Numbered from the stretch's first letter, positions 1 through 9,104 are shown. The stretch is DNA of 64,000 bases from Actinokineospora globicatena (GCF_024171945.1 NZ_JAMTCR010000002.1:868001-932000), one strand, 5' to 3'. The notes: generated by a model not told the origin, from the sequence alone. Translations and numbers: made by a program.

Positions 1-675
1 CAGGTCGGTCAGCCGGTAGTTGTGACCGGCGACCTCGTACTGGTAGCGGGCGCGCATGCCCTGGTTGCGCAGCACGCGCAGCCGGTCGGCGAGCGCGGCG
101 TCGCTGGTGGTGATCACGCCGCCCTCGGCGGTGGTGACGTTCTTGGTGGCGTAGAGCGAGAAGCAGCCGATGCCGTAGCTGCCAGCCGGGCGCCCGTCGA
201 AGGTCGCGCCGACGGCCTGCGCGGCGTCCTCGACCACGGCGAGGCCGTGCTCCTCGGCCAGCGGCACGAGCTTGCCCATGTCCGCGGTCTGCCCGTAGAG
301 GTGCACGGGCATGAGGACCTTGGTCCGGTCGGTCACCGCGGCGGCGACCGAGTTCGGGTCCAGGTTGAAGTCGGTGCGGCTGATGTCGGCGAACCGGGCG
401 GTCGCCCCCGCCTCCAGGATCGCGTTGAGCGTGGCGACGAAGGTGAACGGCGTGGTCACCACCTCGTCACCGGGCTGCAGGTCGAGCACCTCGATGGCCG
501 CGACCAGCGCCGTGGTGCCGTTGTTCACCGCCACCGCGTGCGGGACGCCTGCCACCTCCGCGAAGGCGTCCTCGAACCGCTTGACCATGGGACCCTGCGC
601 GATGACTCCGGACCGCAGCACTTCCAGGACCAGCGGCTCGGCGTCGGCGACGTCGACGACGGTGATGGGGATCAT
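1..675 (-). CDS. DegT/DnrJ/EryC1/StrS-family PLP aminotransferase (partial, C-terminus outside window)
   Basis: The reverse strand encodes 225 residues from an ATG at 675 and runs off the left edge, so the C-terminus is missing. The protein is a fold-type I PLP enzyme of the sugar aminotransferase (SHMT-like) family, which transfers an amino group to nucleotide-linked keto-sugars. Visible hallmarks are the N-terminal substrate segment, NNGTTAL near residue 51, the cofactor-binding VVEDAAQAVGA around residue 148, and SLYATKNVTTAEGG with the probable Schiff-base lysine K178. It lies 75 bp downstream of the AftB-like glycosyltransferase on the same strand, suggesting a shared role in cell-surface glycan or secondary-metabolite sugar synthesis. 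The exact sugar substrate cannot be told from sequence. Confidence 0.9.
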   Translation of the reverse strand, partial: MIPITVVDVADAEPLVLEVLRSGVIAQGPMVKRFEDAFAEVAGVPHAVAVNNGTTALVAAIEVLDLQPGDEVVTTPFTFVATLNAILEAGATARFADISRTDFNLDPNSVAAAVTDRTKVLMPVHLYGQTADMGKLVPLAEEHGLAVVEDAAQAVGATFDGRPAGSYGIGCFSLYATKNVTTAEGGVITTSDAALADRLRVLRNQGMRARYQYEVAGHNYRLTDL

Positions 676-750
676 GCCTCGCTCAAGCTCCAACCTCGGG
701 GGACGCGGTCCTGGCGGATCGCGTCCCCACGGTACCGGCCGGGGCCGGGG

Positions 751-2532
751 TCACTCCGTCTGGCCCGGGCGCAGCACCGGGCCGCAGGGGCGGCGGTTGG
801 CGGTCTTGTTGAGCTCGAGGATCGGCTCGACCCTGGCCCGGGTGTACTCGCGCAGCCGGGTGAGCGTGGCCTCGTCGGTGACGACGTCCTTGCGGACCCA
901 GTAGCCGACCAGGTTGTACGAGGTCTGGATACCGGGCCAGCCGCCGGGCGCGTGGTAGATCAGGTGGTAGTCCTGCTCGAACCGCGGGTCGATGTTGAAG
1001 CCGAGGGACAGGTCCCAGGTGCCGATGAAGGTGATGAAGCTCGGCTTGGCCTCGTTGAAGGTGTAGTCGCGCAGGCCTGCCACGTCGGAGCGGCCGAGGA
1101 ACTCGGCCATCTTGGCGTCGCCGAGCCCGGCCAGGTCGATCAGCCGGAGCTTGCTGGCCATGGACTGGCCGCCGAGGTCGATGACCCCGGCGCTGAGGTC
1201 GTCGCGGCCGACGATGTCGGCCATGCCGTTCATGGTGCGGGCGTCGCGCTCGACGACGACGCACAGCGGGGTCTTGGCGGCCATCCGCCAGTCGCGGGCC
1301 GAGATGTCGAACTGCACGAACGAGATCGCCCCGGCGATGACCAGGCCGACCGCCAGCAGCACCCGGGCGCGGACGCGGGCCACGTCCCACACGATGGTGA
1401 GCGTCACACCGCCGATGAGCGCGCCGAGGGTCCAGATCGGGGTGGCGAAGCGGAACTCGCCCATCCAGTCGGCCTGCAGCACGCAGAACGCGAGGACCGC
1501 GAGGCCGAGCGGCACGAGCAGCCCGGCCAGGTGCGCCCTGGTCGGGGTGCGGCGGGCGAGGGTGGCGGCGACCAGGCCGACGACGAGCAGCGCCGAGGCC
1601 CAGCCGACGTAGTCGACCAGCAGGCTGGGCTTGCCCAGGTCGGCGAGCACGGGCAGCGGCTGGTCCTTGGCCACGGCGGTGTTGGGCACCAAGCGGTGGA
1701 AGGTGAACCAGCGGTAGACCAGGTAGGCGCCGAAGGGCACCGCGAACGCGCCGACGGAGATGGCGCCCGCGACGAACGTCTGCTTGATCCGGTCGCGGCG
1801 CAGGAACAGCAGCGCGACGATGCCGAACGCGCCCGCGTAGACCGCACCGTCCGGCCTGCTCAGCGCCGCACCCGCGGCGAGCACGCCAACGAGGGTGGCG
1901 GTGCGCCAGTTCAGCAGCCGGTCCGCGGCGATCGCCCTGGTCAGCACAGCGGCGACGGCGGTGACGAACAGCGCGTAGACCGGGTTCTCCAGGCCGGAGA
2001 CGATCCAGATGACGAACGAGGGCATGGCCGCCAGCGCGGCACCGGCGAGCAGCGTCGCGATCCTCGGCCGCTTGGTGAGCACCTTCGCGGTGGCGTAGAA
2101 CAGCGTCAGGATCCCCGCGCAGCAGGCGATGGCCAGCGCCTTGGGGAACAGGATGTAGTCCGGGACGCCGAAGATCGTGCCGTGGTCGAAGAGGCCGACC
2201 AGCGAGCCGAGGGCGAGCAGCACCAGCCAGGTCGGGTTCGAGAAGCCCTCGACCGGCTCGAGCCCCGGCTGCAGGACCGGGCCGTGGCCCTCGGCGACGT
2301 TGCGGGCGTACCCGAAGGTGATCGCCGCGTCGTCCATCATCCAGTGGCCGTAGATCATCCCGTGCGCCGCGATGAGCGCCGTACCAGCCGCGATCGCCGC
2401 CACCGCGCCGAGGCGACCGGCGAGCACCCGGTTCCGGCGGGCGGGTGGGACACTCTCTTCGTCCGGGTTCGGTTCCACCACTCGGTCCTGGGATAGAGCG
2501 ACGCTCACCAGCTGGCTCGCTTTCGTAGACAC
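751..2532 (-). CDS. Polytopic GT-C glycosyltransferase, AftB-like
   Basis: This 593-residue integral membrane protein starts at a GTG at 2532. After a short polar N-terminus it has about ten hydrophobic segments through residue 400, then a soluble C-terminal domain. The first periplasmic loop carries an acidic pair (MMDDAAITFGYARN) followed by GHGPV and PVEGFSNPTWLVLL. That order resembles the mycobacterial arabinofuranosyltransferase AftB and other GT-C enzymes that take sugars from decaprenyl-phosphate donors on the outer face of the membrane. The family assignment rests on this motif order; the sugar and acceptor are unknown. It is the first gene of a minus-strand unit that continues into the aminotransferase, and it is divergent from lhgO across only 66 bp. 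Confidence 0.7.
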   Translation of the reverse strand: MSTKASQLVSVALSQDRVVEPNPDEESVPPARRNRVLAGRLGAVAAIAAGTALIAAHGMIYGHWMMDDAAITFGYARNVAEGHGPVLQPGLEPVEGFSNPTWLVLLALGSLVGLFDHGTIFGVPDYILFPKALAIACCAGILTLFYATAKVLTKRPRIATLLAGAALAAMPSFVIWIVSGLENPVYALFVTAVAAVLTRAIAADRLLNWRTATLVGVLAAGAALSRPDGAVYAGAFGIVALLFLRRDRIKQTFVAGAISVGAFAVPFGAYLVYRWFTFHRLVPNTAVAKDQPLPVLADLGKPSLLVDYVGWASALLVVGLVAATLARRTPTRAHLAGLLVPLGLAVLAFCVLQADWMGEFRFATPIWTLGALIGGVTLTIVWDVARVRARVLLAVGLVIAGAISFVQFDISARDWRMAAKTPLCVVVERDARTMNGMADIVGRDDLSAGVIDLGGQSMASKLRLIDLAGLGDAKMAEFLGRSDVAGLRDYTFNEAKPSFITFIGTWDLSLGFNIDPRFEQDYHLIYHAPGGWPGIQTSYNLVGYWVRKDVVTDEATLTRLREYTRARVEPILELNKTANRRPCGPVLRPGQTE

Positions 2533-2598
2533 GACGCGTCAGGTTTGGGGCACTGAAGGTTACCCAGGGCGTTCACACACGTTCGAGAGGGATGTGGG

Positions 2599-3792
2599 AT
2601 GGCTCGCAAGGTGACGGTCATCGGCGGCGGGATCGTCGGCCTCGCGGTCGCCAGGTCGCTGGTCCAGCGCGGGGCGCAGGTCACGGTGCTGGAGAAGGAG
2701 TCCCGGTGGGGCGCGCACCAGACCGGCCACAACTCCAACGTCGTGCACGCGGGGCTGTACTACAAGCCCGGGTCGCTCAAGGCGCGGATGTCGGTGGCGG
2801 GCAACCGGTCCATGGTGGAGTACGCGCAGGTCAACGGCGTTCCCGTTGAGGTGTGCGGGAAGTTGGTTGTGGCAACCAGCGAGTCGGAGCTGCCCGCGCT
2901 GGAGGTGCTGGCGCAGCGCGCGGAGGCCAACGGGGTGCCCGCGAAGTTGATCACCCAGGGCGAGGCGCGGGAGTACGAGCCCGAGGTGGCCGCCGTCGCC
3001 GCGCTGCGGGTCGAGAGCACCGGCATCATCGACTTCCCGGCGGTCTGCGCGGCCATCGTGCGGGAGCTGGAAACTGCCGGTGCGGATCTGCGGCTGTCCA
3101 CCCCGGCGCTGGCGATCCGCACGTCGGAGCAGGGTTCGGTGGAGGTCGCCACCGGGGACGCGATCGTGCGGTCGGACGCGCTGGTCAACTGCGCGGGCCT
3201 GCACAGCGACCGGGTGGCGCGGATGGCCGGGTTCACCCCGAAGGCGCGGATCGTGCCGTTCCGCGGCGAGTACTACGAACTGCGGCCGGACCGGTCGCAC
3301 CTGGTCAAGGGCCTGATCTACCCCGTGCCGGACCCGACGCTGCCGTTCCTCGGCGTGCACCTGACCCGGATGCTGGACGGCAGCGTGCACGCCGGACCCA
3401 ACGCCGTGCTCGCGCTGCGTCGCGAGGGGTACCGGTGGGGTGACATCTCGGTGGGCGACCTGCTGGACACCGCGCGGTTCCCCGGCACCTGGCGGCTGGC
3501 CCGCAAGTACGCGTTCCCGGTCGGCTACGAGGAGGTGCGCCGGTCGCTGTCCAAGCGCCGGTTCGCCGCGAGCCTGGCCAAGCTGGTGCCCGCCGTCGGC
3601 GCGGCCGACCTGGTGCGCAGCGGCGCCGGGGTGCGCGCCCAGGCCCTGCTGCCGGACGGCTCGCTTGTCGACGACTTCCTGGTCGAGCAGGGCCACCGGC
3701 AGGTGCACGTGCTCAACGCCCCGTCCCCGGCGGCCACCAGCGCGCTGGAGATCGGCAACCACCTGGCGGAGCTGCTTTTCACCACGATCTGA
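2599..3792 (+). CDS. lhgO: L-2-hydroxyglutarate oxidase/dehydrogenase
   Basis: This 397-residue FAD-dependent oxidoreductase of the DAO family converts L-2-hydroxyglutarate to 2-oxoglutarate. The N-terminal dinucleotide-binding motif G9-x-G11-x-x-G14 is intact and is followed by the acidic ribose-binding segment VTVLEKE. The family signature HQTGHNSNVVHAGLYYKPGSLKA near residues 42-64 and the C-terminal segment GAGVRAQALLPDG, followed by NAPSPAATSALEIG, are diagnostic of LhgO. Length is normal for the family (about 395-400). An AG-rich region (GAGAGGGATG) lies upstream of the ATG. The acyltransferase follows 49 bp downstream in the same direction and may be cotranscribed, though no metabolic link is obvious. 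Confidence 0.93.
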   Translation: MARKVTVIGGGIVGLAVARSLVQRGAQVTVLEKESRWGAHQTGHNSNVVHAGLYYKPGSLKARMSVAGNRSMVEYAQVNGVPVEVCGKLVVATSESELPALEVLAQRAEANGVPAKLITQGEAREYEPEVAAVAALRVESTGIIDFPAVCAAIVRELETAGADLRLSTPALAIRTSEQGSVEVATGDAIVRSDALVNCAGLHSDRVARMAGFTPKARIVPFRGEYYELRPDRSHLVKGLIYPVPDPTLPFLGVHLTRMLDGSVHAGPNAVLALRREGYRWGDISVGDLLDTARFPGTWRLARKYAFPVGYEEVRRSLSKRRFAASLAKLVPAVGAADLVRSGAGVRAQALLPDGSLVDDFLVEQGHRQVHVLNAPSPAATSALEIGNHLAELLFTTI

Positions 3793-3841
3793 CCTATCGT
3801 CCCCGGGGTCGTTCGACACGGGGTACGCGGAAGGGCGAGAC

Positions 3842-4921
3842 ATGCGGCCGATCACACACGCCGACTACCTGGCCATGCGCCGGTTCGACGCGCTGGACGG
3901 GCTACGGGCGATCGCGGCCGTGCTGGTCGTGTTCTCGCACTTCGCCGGACCGGAGCTGGCGTTCCTCAACGGCTTCCTCGGCGTCGACCTGTTCTTCGTG
4001 ATCTCCGGATTCCTGATCACCACGCTGGCGCTGCGCGAGGAGGTGCGCAACACCAAGATCTCGATCAAGGAGTTCTACATCCGCCGGGCGTTCCGCATCC
4101 TGCCCGCGTACTACGTGATCCTCGCGGCGGTCGCGGCGATCCTCTGGCTGCGCGACGAGTACACCGCCAGCGGCATGCCCGGCCACATGCCGTACTACCT
4201 GTGGTTCAACCAGGAACTGGCACCGCCGAACTGGTGGTTCGGCCAGAGCTGGACCCTCGGCATCGAGCAGAAGTTCTACATCGTCTGGCCCCTGCTCCTC
4301 GCCGCCACCTTCATGCTGCGCCCCGCCTGGCGGATGCTCGGCACAGCCGCCCTGATGGCCTCGACCTTCTTCCTGCTGCCGTATGCCTCCCCGTACCTGA
4401 TGATCATGATCGGCTGCCAGGTCGCGTTCCTGCTCAACTCCGCCAAGGGCTTCCGCGTCCTCCGGCCGCTCACGCACCCGCTGATGGCACCGCCGATCGC
4501 GGTCGCGGTGCTGCTGGTGCAGATCAACATGCCGTACATGTGGGAGTGGAAGGGCGGGCTGCTCCCGGTCATCCTCTACACGGTGCTGTGCGCGGCCTTG
4601 GTGATCGCGACGCTTGGACCGGGCCCGATGCAGTGGGTGCTTACGCTGCGCCCGATGGTGTTTGTCGGGGAACGCTCGTACTCGCTATACCTGCTGCAGA
4701 ACATCGCGGGCTTCGCGGTGGCTGCGGCCATTCCGCAATTCGCGCCCCACGGGCTGACCACGGCCGTCGTCGTGACCATCGTGGGCGTCTTCATGGCAGA
4801 CGTCGTGTACCGCCGGGTCGAACTACCGATGATCGCTTTGGGCCGGAAACTGATCGTGTTCCTGCGTGCCCGGAAGCTGGAACGCACCTCCGCGGAGCCC
4901 ACCCCGGCACTCGCTGGCTGA
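3842..4921 (+). CDS. Acyltransferase family 3 (OafA/YrhL-type) membrane protein
   Basis: This 359-residue integral membrane O-acyltransferase begins at an ATG preceded by GGAAGGGCGA. It has about ten hydrophobic helices and no C-terminal SGNH domain. The first helix carries LDGLRAIAAVLVVFSH, the R-x10-H catalytic pattern of the family, followed by GFLGVDLFFVISGFLIT and the basic loop RRAFRILPAYY. WTLGIEQKFYIVWPLLL matches the conserved E-x-x-F-Y-x-x-W-P segment. Family members transfer acetyl or other acyl groups to surface sugars, lipids or antibiotics. A longer in-frame reading back to 3440 would overlap lhgO and is rejected. A paralogue lacking the key histidine lies at 31797-32795. Confidence 0.88.
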   Translation: MRPITHADYLAMRRFDALDGLRAIAAVLVVFSHFAGPELAFLNGFLGVDLFFVISGFLITTLALREEVRNTKISIKEFYIRRAFRILPAYYVILAAVAAILWLRDEYTASGMPGHMPYYLWFNQELAPPNWWFGQSWTLGIEQKFYIVWPLLLAATFMLRPAWRMLGTAALMASTFFLLPYASPYLMIMIGCQVAFLLNSAKGFRVLRPLTHPLMAPPIAVAVLLVQINMPYMWEWKGGLLPVILYTVLCAALVIATLGPGPMQWVLTLRPMVFVGERSYSLYLLQNIAGFAVAAAIPQFAPHGLTTAVVVTIVGVFMADVVYRRVELPMIALGRKLIVFLRARKLERTSAEPTPALAG

Positions 4922-5010
4922 TCCGGCTCCGGCTTGGCAATCGCGGCGCGCTCGCAGCTGACCGAGGGCGATTTCGGCCTGCGTCCAACTGCCTTTCATT
5001 GCCCAATCGA

Positions 5011-5220
5011 GTGAATCTTTCCGCGGGCCCCAAGGTTTTCCCAGGTCACGTCTGTCCACAATGCCCCGAGTTGTCCACAGCCCAACCGCACCCCTAGGTC
5101 GCACCCCCCACCCCCGGTAGACTGGCATCGGGGACGCCCCCCGGAGAGGGTGGGGCTGGGGTGCCGGAGGCGGCCCCCGCGAGCGCGGCGATGCCGGGCG
5201 GGGACGGGCCCCACGAGGCA
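5011..5220 (+). repeat. Dispersed intergenic repeat, copy 1, with DnaA-box-like sites and a promoter-like -10
   Basis: The 401-bp gap between the acyltransferase and serS holds a block repeated on the same strand at 58557-58768. Similarity is patchy from 5011 and very high from about 5050 to 5210, roughly 90 percent by eye. In order it contains CTGTCCACA at 5052-5060, TTGTCCACA at 5071-5079 (a DnaA-box-like 9-mer), a -10-like TAGACT at 5118, a C/G-rich run, and a compact hairpin in which GGGGC (5152-5156) can pair with GCCCC (5173-5177) around a small GCC-GGA-GGC loop. No protein is credibly encoded. What it does is unknown. Confidence 0.75.
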
Positions 5221-5273
5221 GGTTCGGCAGCCTGGGAGGGCGCCGCGAGGCGAGGTCCCGGGGCCTTCACAGG

Positions 5274-5310
5274 CGATGCCCCCGCTGACCGGGGGTCAAC
5301 GGGGGCATCG
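5274..5310 (-). terminator. Hairpin terminator downstream of serS
   Basis: CGATGCCCCCG at 5274-5284 pairs perfectly with CGGGGGCATCG at 5300-5310, and the loop can extend the stem through TGACC/GGTCA. It lies 12 bp past the serS stop. There is no long U tract, which is usual in high-GC actinobacteria. Confidence 0.6.
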
Positions 5311-5322
5311 GCAAGACGGGGT

Positions 5323-6585
5323 CTAGGCGGTGGGGCGGAGGACTTCCAGGCCCAGGAAGGGGCGGAGGGCCTCGGGGACGACCACCGAACCGTCGGCCTG
5401 CTGGTGGTTCTCCAGGATGGCGACGATCCAGCGGGTGGTGGCGAGGGTGCCGTTGAGGGTGGCCGCGGTCTGGGGTTTGTTGTTCTCGTCGCGGTAGCGG
5501 ACGCCCAGTCTGCGGGCTTGGAAGGTGGTGCAGTTCGAGGTGGAGGTCAGTTCGCGGTAGGACTGCTGGGTGGGGACCCAGGCCTCGCAGTCGAACTTGC
5601 GGGCGGCGCTGGTGCCGAGGTCGCCGGTGGCGGTGTCGATGACCCGGTAGGGGACCTCGATCTTGGCCAGCATCTGCTTCTCCCAGTCGAGCAGGCGCTG
5701 GTGTTCGGCGGGGGCGTCCTCCGGCTTGCAGTAGGAGAACATCTCGATCTTGTCGAACTGGTGGACGCGGATGATGCCCCTGGTGTCCTTGCCGTACGAC
5801 CCGGCCTCGCGGCGGAAGCAGGTGGACCAGCCCGCGTAGCGGCGGGGACCGGCGGACAGGTCGATGATCTCGTCGGCGTGGTAGCCGGCCAGGGCCACCT
5901 CGGAGGTGCCGACCAGGTACAGGTCGTCGTCGCGCAGGCGGTAGATCTCGCTGGCGTGGGCGCCGAGGAAACCGGTGCCCGCCATGATCTCCGGCCGCAC
6001 GAGCACCGGGGGGATGACCAGGGTGAAGCCCGCGGCGGTCGCCTGGGCGGCGGCCAGGTTCAGCAGGGCGAGCTGCAGCTGCGCGCCGATGCCGGTGAGG
6101 AAGTAGAAGCGCGAGCCGGAGACCTTCGCGCCGCGTTCCATGTCCAGGGCTCCCAGCTTGACGCCGAGGTCCAGGTGGTCGAGCGGGGTGAAGTCGAACT
6201 CGCGGGGGGTGCCGACGTGCTCGAGGACGGTGTAGTCGTCCTCGCCGCCGACCGGTGCGGCCGGGTCGACCAGGTTCGGGAGGGCGCGGTGCGCCTCCTC
6301 CAGGGCCTGCTCGGCCTCGTGCTGCTCGGCCTCGGCGGCCTTGACCCCGGCGGAGAGGTCCTTGCCCTTGGCCAGCAGCGCCTCGCGCTCCTCGCCCTTG
6401 GCCTTGCCGACCTGCTTGCCGAACAGCTTCTGCTCGGCGCGCAGGGAGTCGGCGCGGGAGATCACCGTTCGGCGCCGGTCGTCCGCGGACAGCAGGGCGT
6501 CCACGGTCGCGGGGTCCTCACCGCGGGCGCGCTGCGAGGCGCGCACGGTGTCCGGGTCTTCGCGCAGAACCTTGAGGTCGATCAC
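5323..6585 (-). CDS. serS: Seryl-tRNA synthetase
   Basis: This 420-residue class II aminoacyl-tRNA synthetase charges tRNA-Ser (and tRNA-Sec where present). The N-terminus [12 protein letters not shown] starts the long antiparallel coiled-coil arm, rich in charged residues to about residue 105, which grips the long variable arm of tRNA-Ser. The catalytic core shows motif 2 in [22 protein letters not shown] and a motif 3 region with [18 protein letters not shown]. Length matches bacterial SerRS. It is followed by a hairpin terminator and appears to be transcribed on its own. The gene is universal, so it is a solid anchor for gene density and GC bias here. Confidence 0.98.
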   Translation of the reverse strand: MIDLKVLREDPDTVRASQRARGEDPATVDALLSADDRRRTVISRADSLRAEQKLFGKQVGKAKGEEREALLAKGKDLSAGVKAAEAEQHEAEQALEEAHRALPNLVDPAAPVGGEDDYTVLEHVGTPREFDFTPLDHLDLGVKLGALDMERGAKVSGSRFYFLTGIGAQLQLALLNLAAAQATAAGFTLVIPPVLVRPEIMAGTGFLGAHASEIYRLRDDDLYLVGTSEVALAGYHADEIIDLSAGPRRYAGWSTCFRREAGSYGKDTRGIIRVHQFDKIEMFSYCKPEDAPAEHQRLLDWEKQMLAKIEVPYRVIDTATGDLGTSAARKFDCEAWVPTQQSYRELTSTSNCTTFQARRLGVRYRDENNKPQTAATLNGTLATTRWIVAILENHQQADGSVVVPEALRPFLGLEVLRPTA

Positions 6586-6663
6586 GGGTGCTGAGCGTAG
6601 TCCGCACCGGCCGGGTCCCGCCTCCGGTATCCCGGCCGGTGTCAGACGATCATCAGGACCCGA

Positions 6664-7146
6664 CTACGAGATGGCGACCGCGACGATCAGGCCGAGGGCG
6701 ATGTGCACCGCGGCGACCACGACGCTGGCCGGGGCGAACTTGTCGTCCTGGATGGTGGAGCCGACGTCCAACTTGGTCACCCATTCGAGGGTGCGCACGG
6801 CGAGCACCTGCACGACGATGCCGATCAGGCCGTAGACCACCGAGGTGATCAGGCCCGCGGTGAGGTCGCTCGCCGAGAAGTAGATCGCGACGACGATGAT
6901 CAGCGCCATGCTGAGCATGCCGGAGGCGGTCACGATCACCGCGTTCGGCTTGCCGGTGCGGACCAGGTCGGAGAGCTTGCCCGGGGTGGTCCAGTCGATG
7001 GCGTAGAAGCCGATCAGCATCAGGACCAGGCCGATGATGGCGTACAGGGCGATCGCGCCGATCCCCTTGCCGAGGTCGGCGCCGAAGCCAGCGGGCAGGG
7101 CGATGTTCGACACCGCGGCGAGCTGAGTGGTCACGAGGTTCTCCAT
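6664..7146 (-). CDS. DUF350 (YjfL/UPF0719) membrane protein
   Basis: This 160-residue protein has four predicted hydrophobic helices (about residues 27-50, 76-95, 103-125 and 140-158) and matches the DUF350 family, which E. coli represents as YjfL. Its biochemical role is not established. It is the last gene of a three-gene minus-strand operon: DUF1190-like protein, glutathionylspermidine-synthase-like ligase, then this gene 17 bp after the ligase stop. The same three families sit together in E. coli yjfL-yjfM-yjfC, which supports the assignment and suggests a shared membrane-associated process. Confidence 0.82.
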   Translation of the reverse strand: MENLVTTQLAAVSNIALPAGFGADLGKGIGAIALYAIIGLVLMLIGFYAIDWTTPGKLSDLVRTGKPNAVIVTASGMLSMALIIVVAIYFSASDLTAGLITSVVYGLIGIVVQVLAVRTLEWVTKLDVGSTIQDDKFAPASVVVAAVHIALGLIVAVAIS

Positions 7147-7163
7147 GGGTCTTACAGGGGGTC

Positions 7164-8327
7164 TTACTGCGGGATGCGGTGGGGGACGAAGGCGGCGCCG
7201 TCGTCGGTGACCAGGCCTGCGGTCTCCCGGATGCCGAGCCCGGCGGCGGTGTCGCCGATGAGCCAGGCGCCGAGCGCCGGTCGGTAGCCGTCGAACTCGG
7301 GCAGCGGGTCGAACGCCTGGTACACGAAACCCTCGGCGCCGTACACGCCGCCGGTCTGGGTCTCGTAGCCGGTGGCGACGATCTGCACGTTGGCGCCCTC
7401 ACGGCCGAGCTTGGGTTTGCGCACGTACTCGGTGAGCAGGCCGGGCTCGTCGAGGAACGCGGGCAGCAGGTTCGGGTGCCCCGGGTACATCTCCCACAGC
7501 ACCGCGAGGATCGCCTTGTTCGACAGCAGCATCTTCCACAGCGGCTCGACCCACAGGGTCCGCGGCAGTGACTCGACGACGCGCTTGCCGAAGTCCTCGC
7601 TGGTGACCCACTCCCAGGGGTAGAGCTTGCAGACGGTGGCCATGGTCGACTCGGCGAGGTCGACGAACCGGCCGAGGTCGGCGTCCCAGCCGATGTCCTC
7701 GATGGCCAGCCCGACGGTGTCCATGCCCGCCTCGGCCGCGGTCTCCTGCAGGTACGCGGTGGTCAGGTGGTCCTCACCGCTGGGATCGGCCCCCGACCAG
7801 GTGAAGTGCACCTCCTGCGAGGGCAGCAGGTCCTTGATCTCGGTCCACCGCTCGACCAGCTTCTCGTGGATCGAGTTCCACTGGTCGTCCTCGGGGAAGA
7901 CGTCGGTCTTCCAGTACCACTGCACGACGGCCGCCTCCAGCAGGGAGGTGGGGGTGTCGGCGTTGTACTCCAGCATCCGCGCCGGGCCGGAGCCGTCGTA
8001 GCGCAGGTCGAACCGGCCGTAGACGTGCGGGTCGCGGCGCTTCCACGACTCGGCGATGTGCGGCCACACCCACTCGGGGATGCCGAAGTCTCGGTAGCGC
8101 TCGGTGAGCACGATGTTGTCGACGGCCTCCAGGCACATCGAGTGCAGCAGCTCCACGTCCGCCTCGATGGACAGGATCTCGTCCATGTCGAAGGCGTAGT
8201 GCACGGACTCGTCCCAGTACGGGCGCAGGCCGCCCCCGCCGTAGCGGGCGGGGGTGCCGAACACCAGTCCCTGCGACTCGATCCTGGCCCGCCAGTCGGC
8301 GCGGGCTGGGTGACGCTCTCGGCGCAA
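7164..8327 (-). CDS. Glutathionylspermidine synthase-like ATP-grasp ligase (YjfC/YgiC family)
   Basis: I place the start at TTG 8327, giving 387 residues, the usual size for this family; it lies 1 bp past the stop of the upstream gene. An open frame reaching 8534 would add about 69 low-complexity residues lying over the neighbour and is rejected. The ATP-grasp ligase domain carries RFDLRYDGSGPARMLEYNADTPTSL and the C-terminal KPKLGREGANV loop. In E. coli the true Gsp synthetase joins glutathione to spermidine. Stand-alone members like YgiC and YjfC are thought to ligate other peptides, and actinobacteria lack glutathione, so the substrate here is unknown. Confidence 0.85.
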   Translation of the reverse strand: MRRERHPARADWRARIESQGLVFGTPARYGGGGLRPYWDESVHYAFDMDEILSIEADVELLHSMCLEAVDNIVLTERYRDFGIPEWVWPHIAESWKRRDPHVYGRFDLRYDGSGPARMLEYNADTPTSLLEAAVVQWYWKTDVFPEDDQWNSIHEKLVERWTEIKDLLPSQEVHFTWSGADPSGEDHLTTAYLQETAAEAGMDTVGLAIEDIGWDADLGRFVDLAESTMATVCKLYPWEWVTSEDFGKRVVESLPRTLWVEPLWKMLLSNKAILAVLWEMYPGHPNLLPAFLDEPGLLTEYVRKPKLGREGANVQIVATGYETQTGGVYGAEGFVYQAFDPLPEFDGYRPALGAWLIGDTAAGLGIRETAGLVTDDGAAFVPHRIPQ

Positions 8328-8328
8328 C

Positions 8329-8973
8329 TCAGCTGCCCCCGCTCTTTCCGCCGCTGCTGACGCCGAGACCACCGCGCTGCACGGTCTTGCCCGAGTTCGT
8401 CTTGACCGTGGTGTCACTCGACGGCGACACGTAGCTACCGCCGCTGACCTTCTGGCCGACGGAACCCGAGCCGCCGTAGTTGTAGCGGTACGAGGTGCCG
8501 CCGATGTAGATGAAGCCGCCGCTGGAGTACCCACCGTGCGTGGTCGCGTACGAAGAGTCGCAGTAGTCGTCGTCGACGATCGTGCCGTCGCTGGTGGTGC
8601 ACTGCGCCGTCACCTCGTCCGGTGTGGACGCGGCGTAGATCACGGCGACCAGCGCCACGACGCCGACGGTGACCCCGGAGCCGATGAGGATGCGCTTGCG
8701 CTTCTTGCGCTTGCGCTCGGCCTCCTCGTACGCCGCCTGCTCCGCTTCCCGCTGGCGGCGCTGGGCGTCTCGACGGGCGCGCTGCTCGGCCACCGAGGGT
8801 TTCTTCGCCGCGGTGGTCTCGTCCTGGTAGCTGATCGACCCGCGCTTGGGTTCGTCCTCGGGCAGTGGCTCGGGGACGTACGCGGGTACGGTGCTGCTGT
8901 TGTCGCTGGTCTTGCCGCTGTCGGGCTCGTCAGCAGCCCGCTCGGCGCCCGAGGGCTTGTCGTTGTCAGTCAT
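8329..8973 (-). CDS. YgiB/YjfM-like (DUF1190-type) single-pass membrane protein
   Basis: This 214-residue protein has a polar N-terminal cytoplasmic region of about 90 residues with a strongly basic coiled-coil-like stretch (RRDAQRRQREAEQ, then ERKRKKRKR). One transmembrane helix follows at about 93-112, then an exported Gly/Ser/Tyr-rich tail. Just outside the membrane is AQCTTSDGTIVDDDYCDSS, with the two cysteines typical of DUF1190 proteins such as E. coli YgiB and YjfM, whose genes neighbour glutathionylspermidine-synthase-like genes. Here the ligase gene follows directly. Assignment to DUF1190 rests on that short motif plus synteny, so it is moderately confident. It is the first gene of the operon. 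Confidence 0.65.
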   Translation of the reverse strand: MTDNDKPSGAERAADEPDSGKTSDNSSTVPAYVPEPLPEDEPKRGSISYQDETTAAKKPSVAEQRARRDAQRRQREAEQAAYEEAERKRKKRKRILIGSGVTVGVVALVAVIYAASTPDEVTAQCTTSDGTIVDDDYCDSSYATTHGGYSSGGFIYIGGTSYRYNYGGSGSVGQKVSGGSYVSPSSDTTVKTNSGKTVQRGGLGVSSGGKSGGS

Positions 8974-9104
8974 GAACCACTCCCGGCGCGAACCCTAGCT
9001 GACCAGCGGCGCTGCTGTCGGATGTTTGTCGCGATCGCAACCCTGCTCACGGTGTTGTCCTCCCGTGGCCGCGTCCCCCGCCGGGACACGGCATCATGGA
9101 GTAG

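Noticed and set aside
22..2496. An 824-codon open frame on the plus strand over the AftB-like gene
   Set aside because: Low-complexity Asp/Gly/Arg/Val composition typical of an antisense frame in high-GC DNA; the minus strand encodes coherent proteins with family motifs.
3440..3841. N-terminal extension of the acyltransferase back to 3440
   Set aside because: It is the overlapping frame of lhgO with Arg/Ser/Pro-rich shadow sequence; a good ribosome site marks ATG 3842.
5101..5220. 6C-type structured RNA in the repeat
   Set aside because: There is a run of six C's, but I cannot build the two stem-loops with C-rich loops that define that RNA; left as an unassigned element.
5011..5220. Chromosomal replication origin
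   Set aside because: Only two DnaA-box-like 9-mers and no dnaA, dnaN or AT-rich region; the same block recurs at 58.6 kb.
4922..5322. tRNA gene near serS
   Set aside because: No T-loop GTTCRAN-type sequence paired with acceptor arms was found here or elsewhere in the window.
5161..5400. A possible conserved peptide (GTG start, P-E-A-A-P-A-S) in both repeat copies
   Set aside because: The two copies lose similarity after about 16 codons, one continues antisense into serS, and the differences do not favour synonymous positions.
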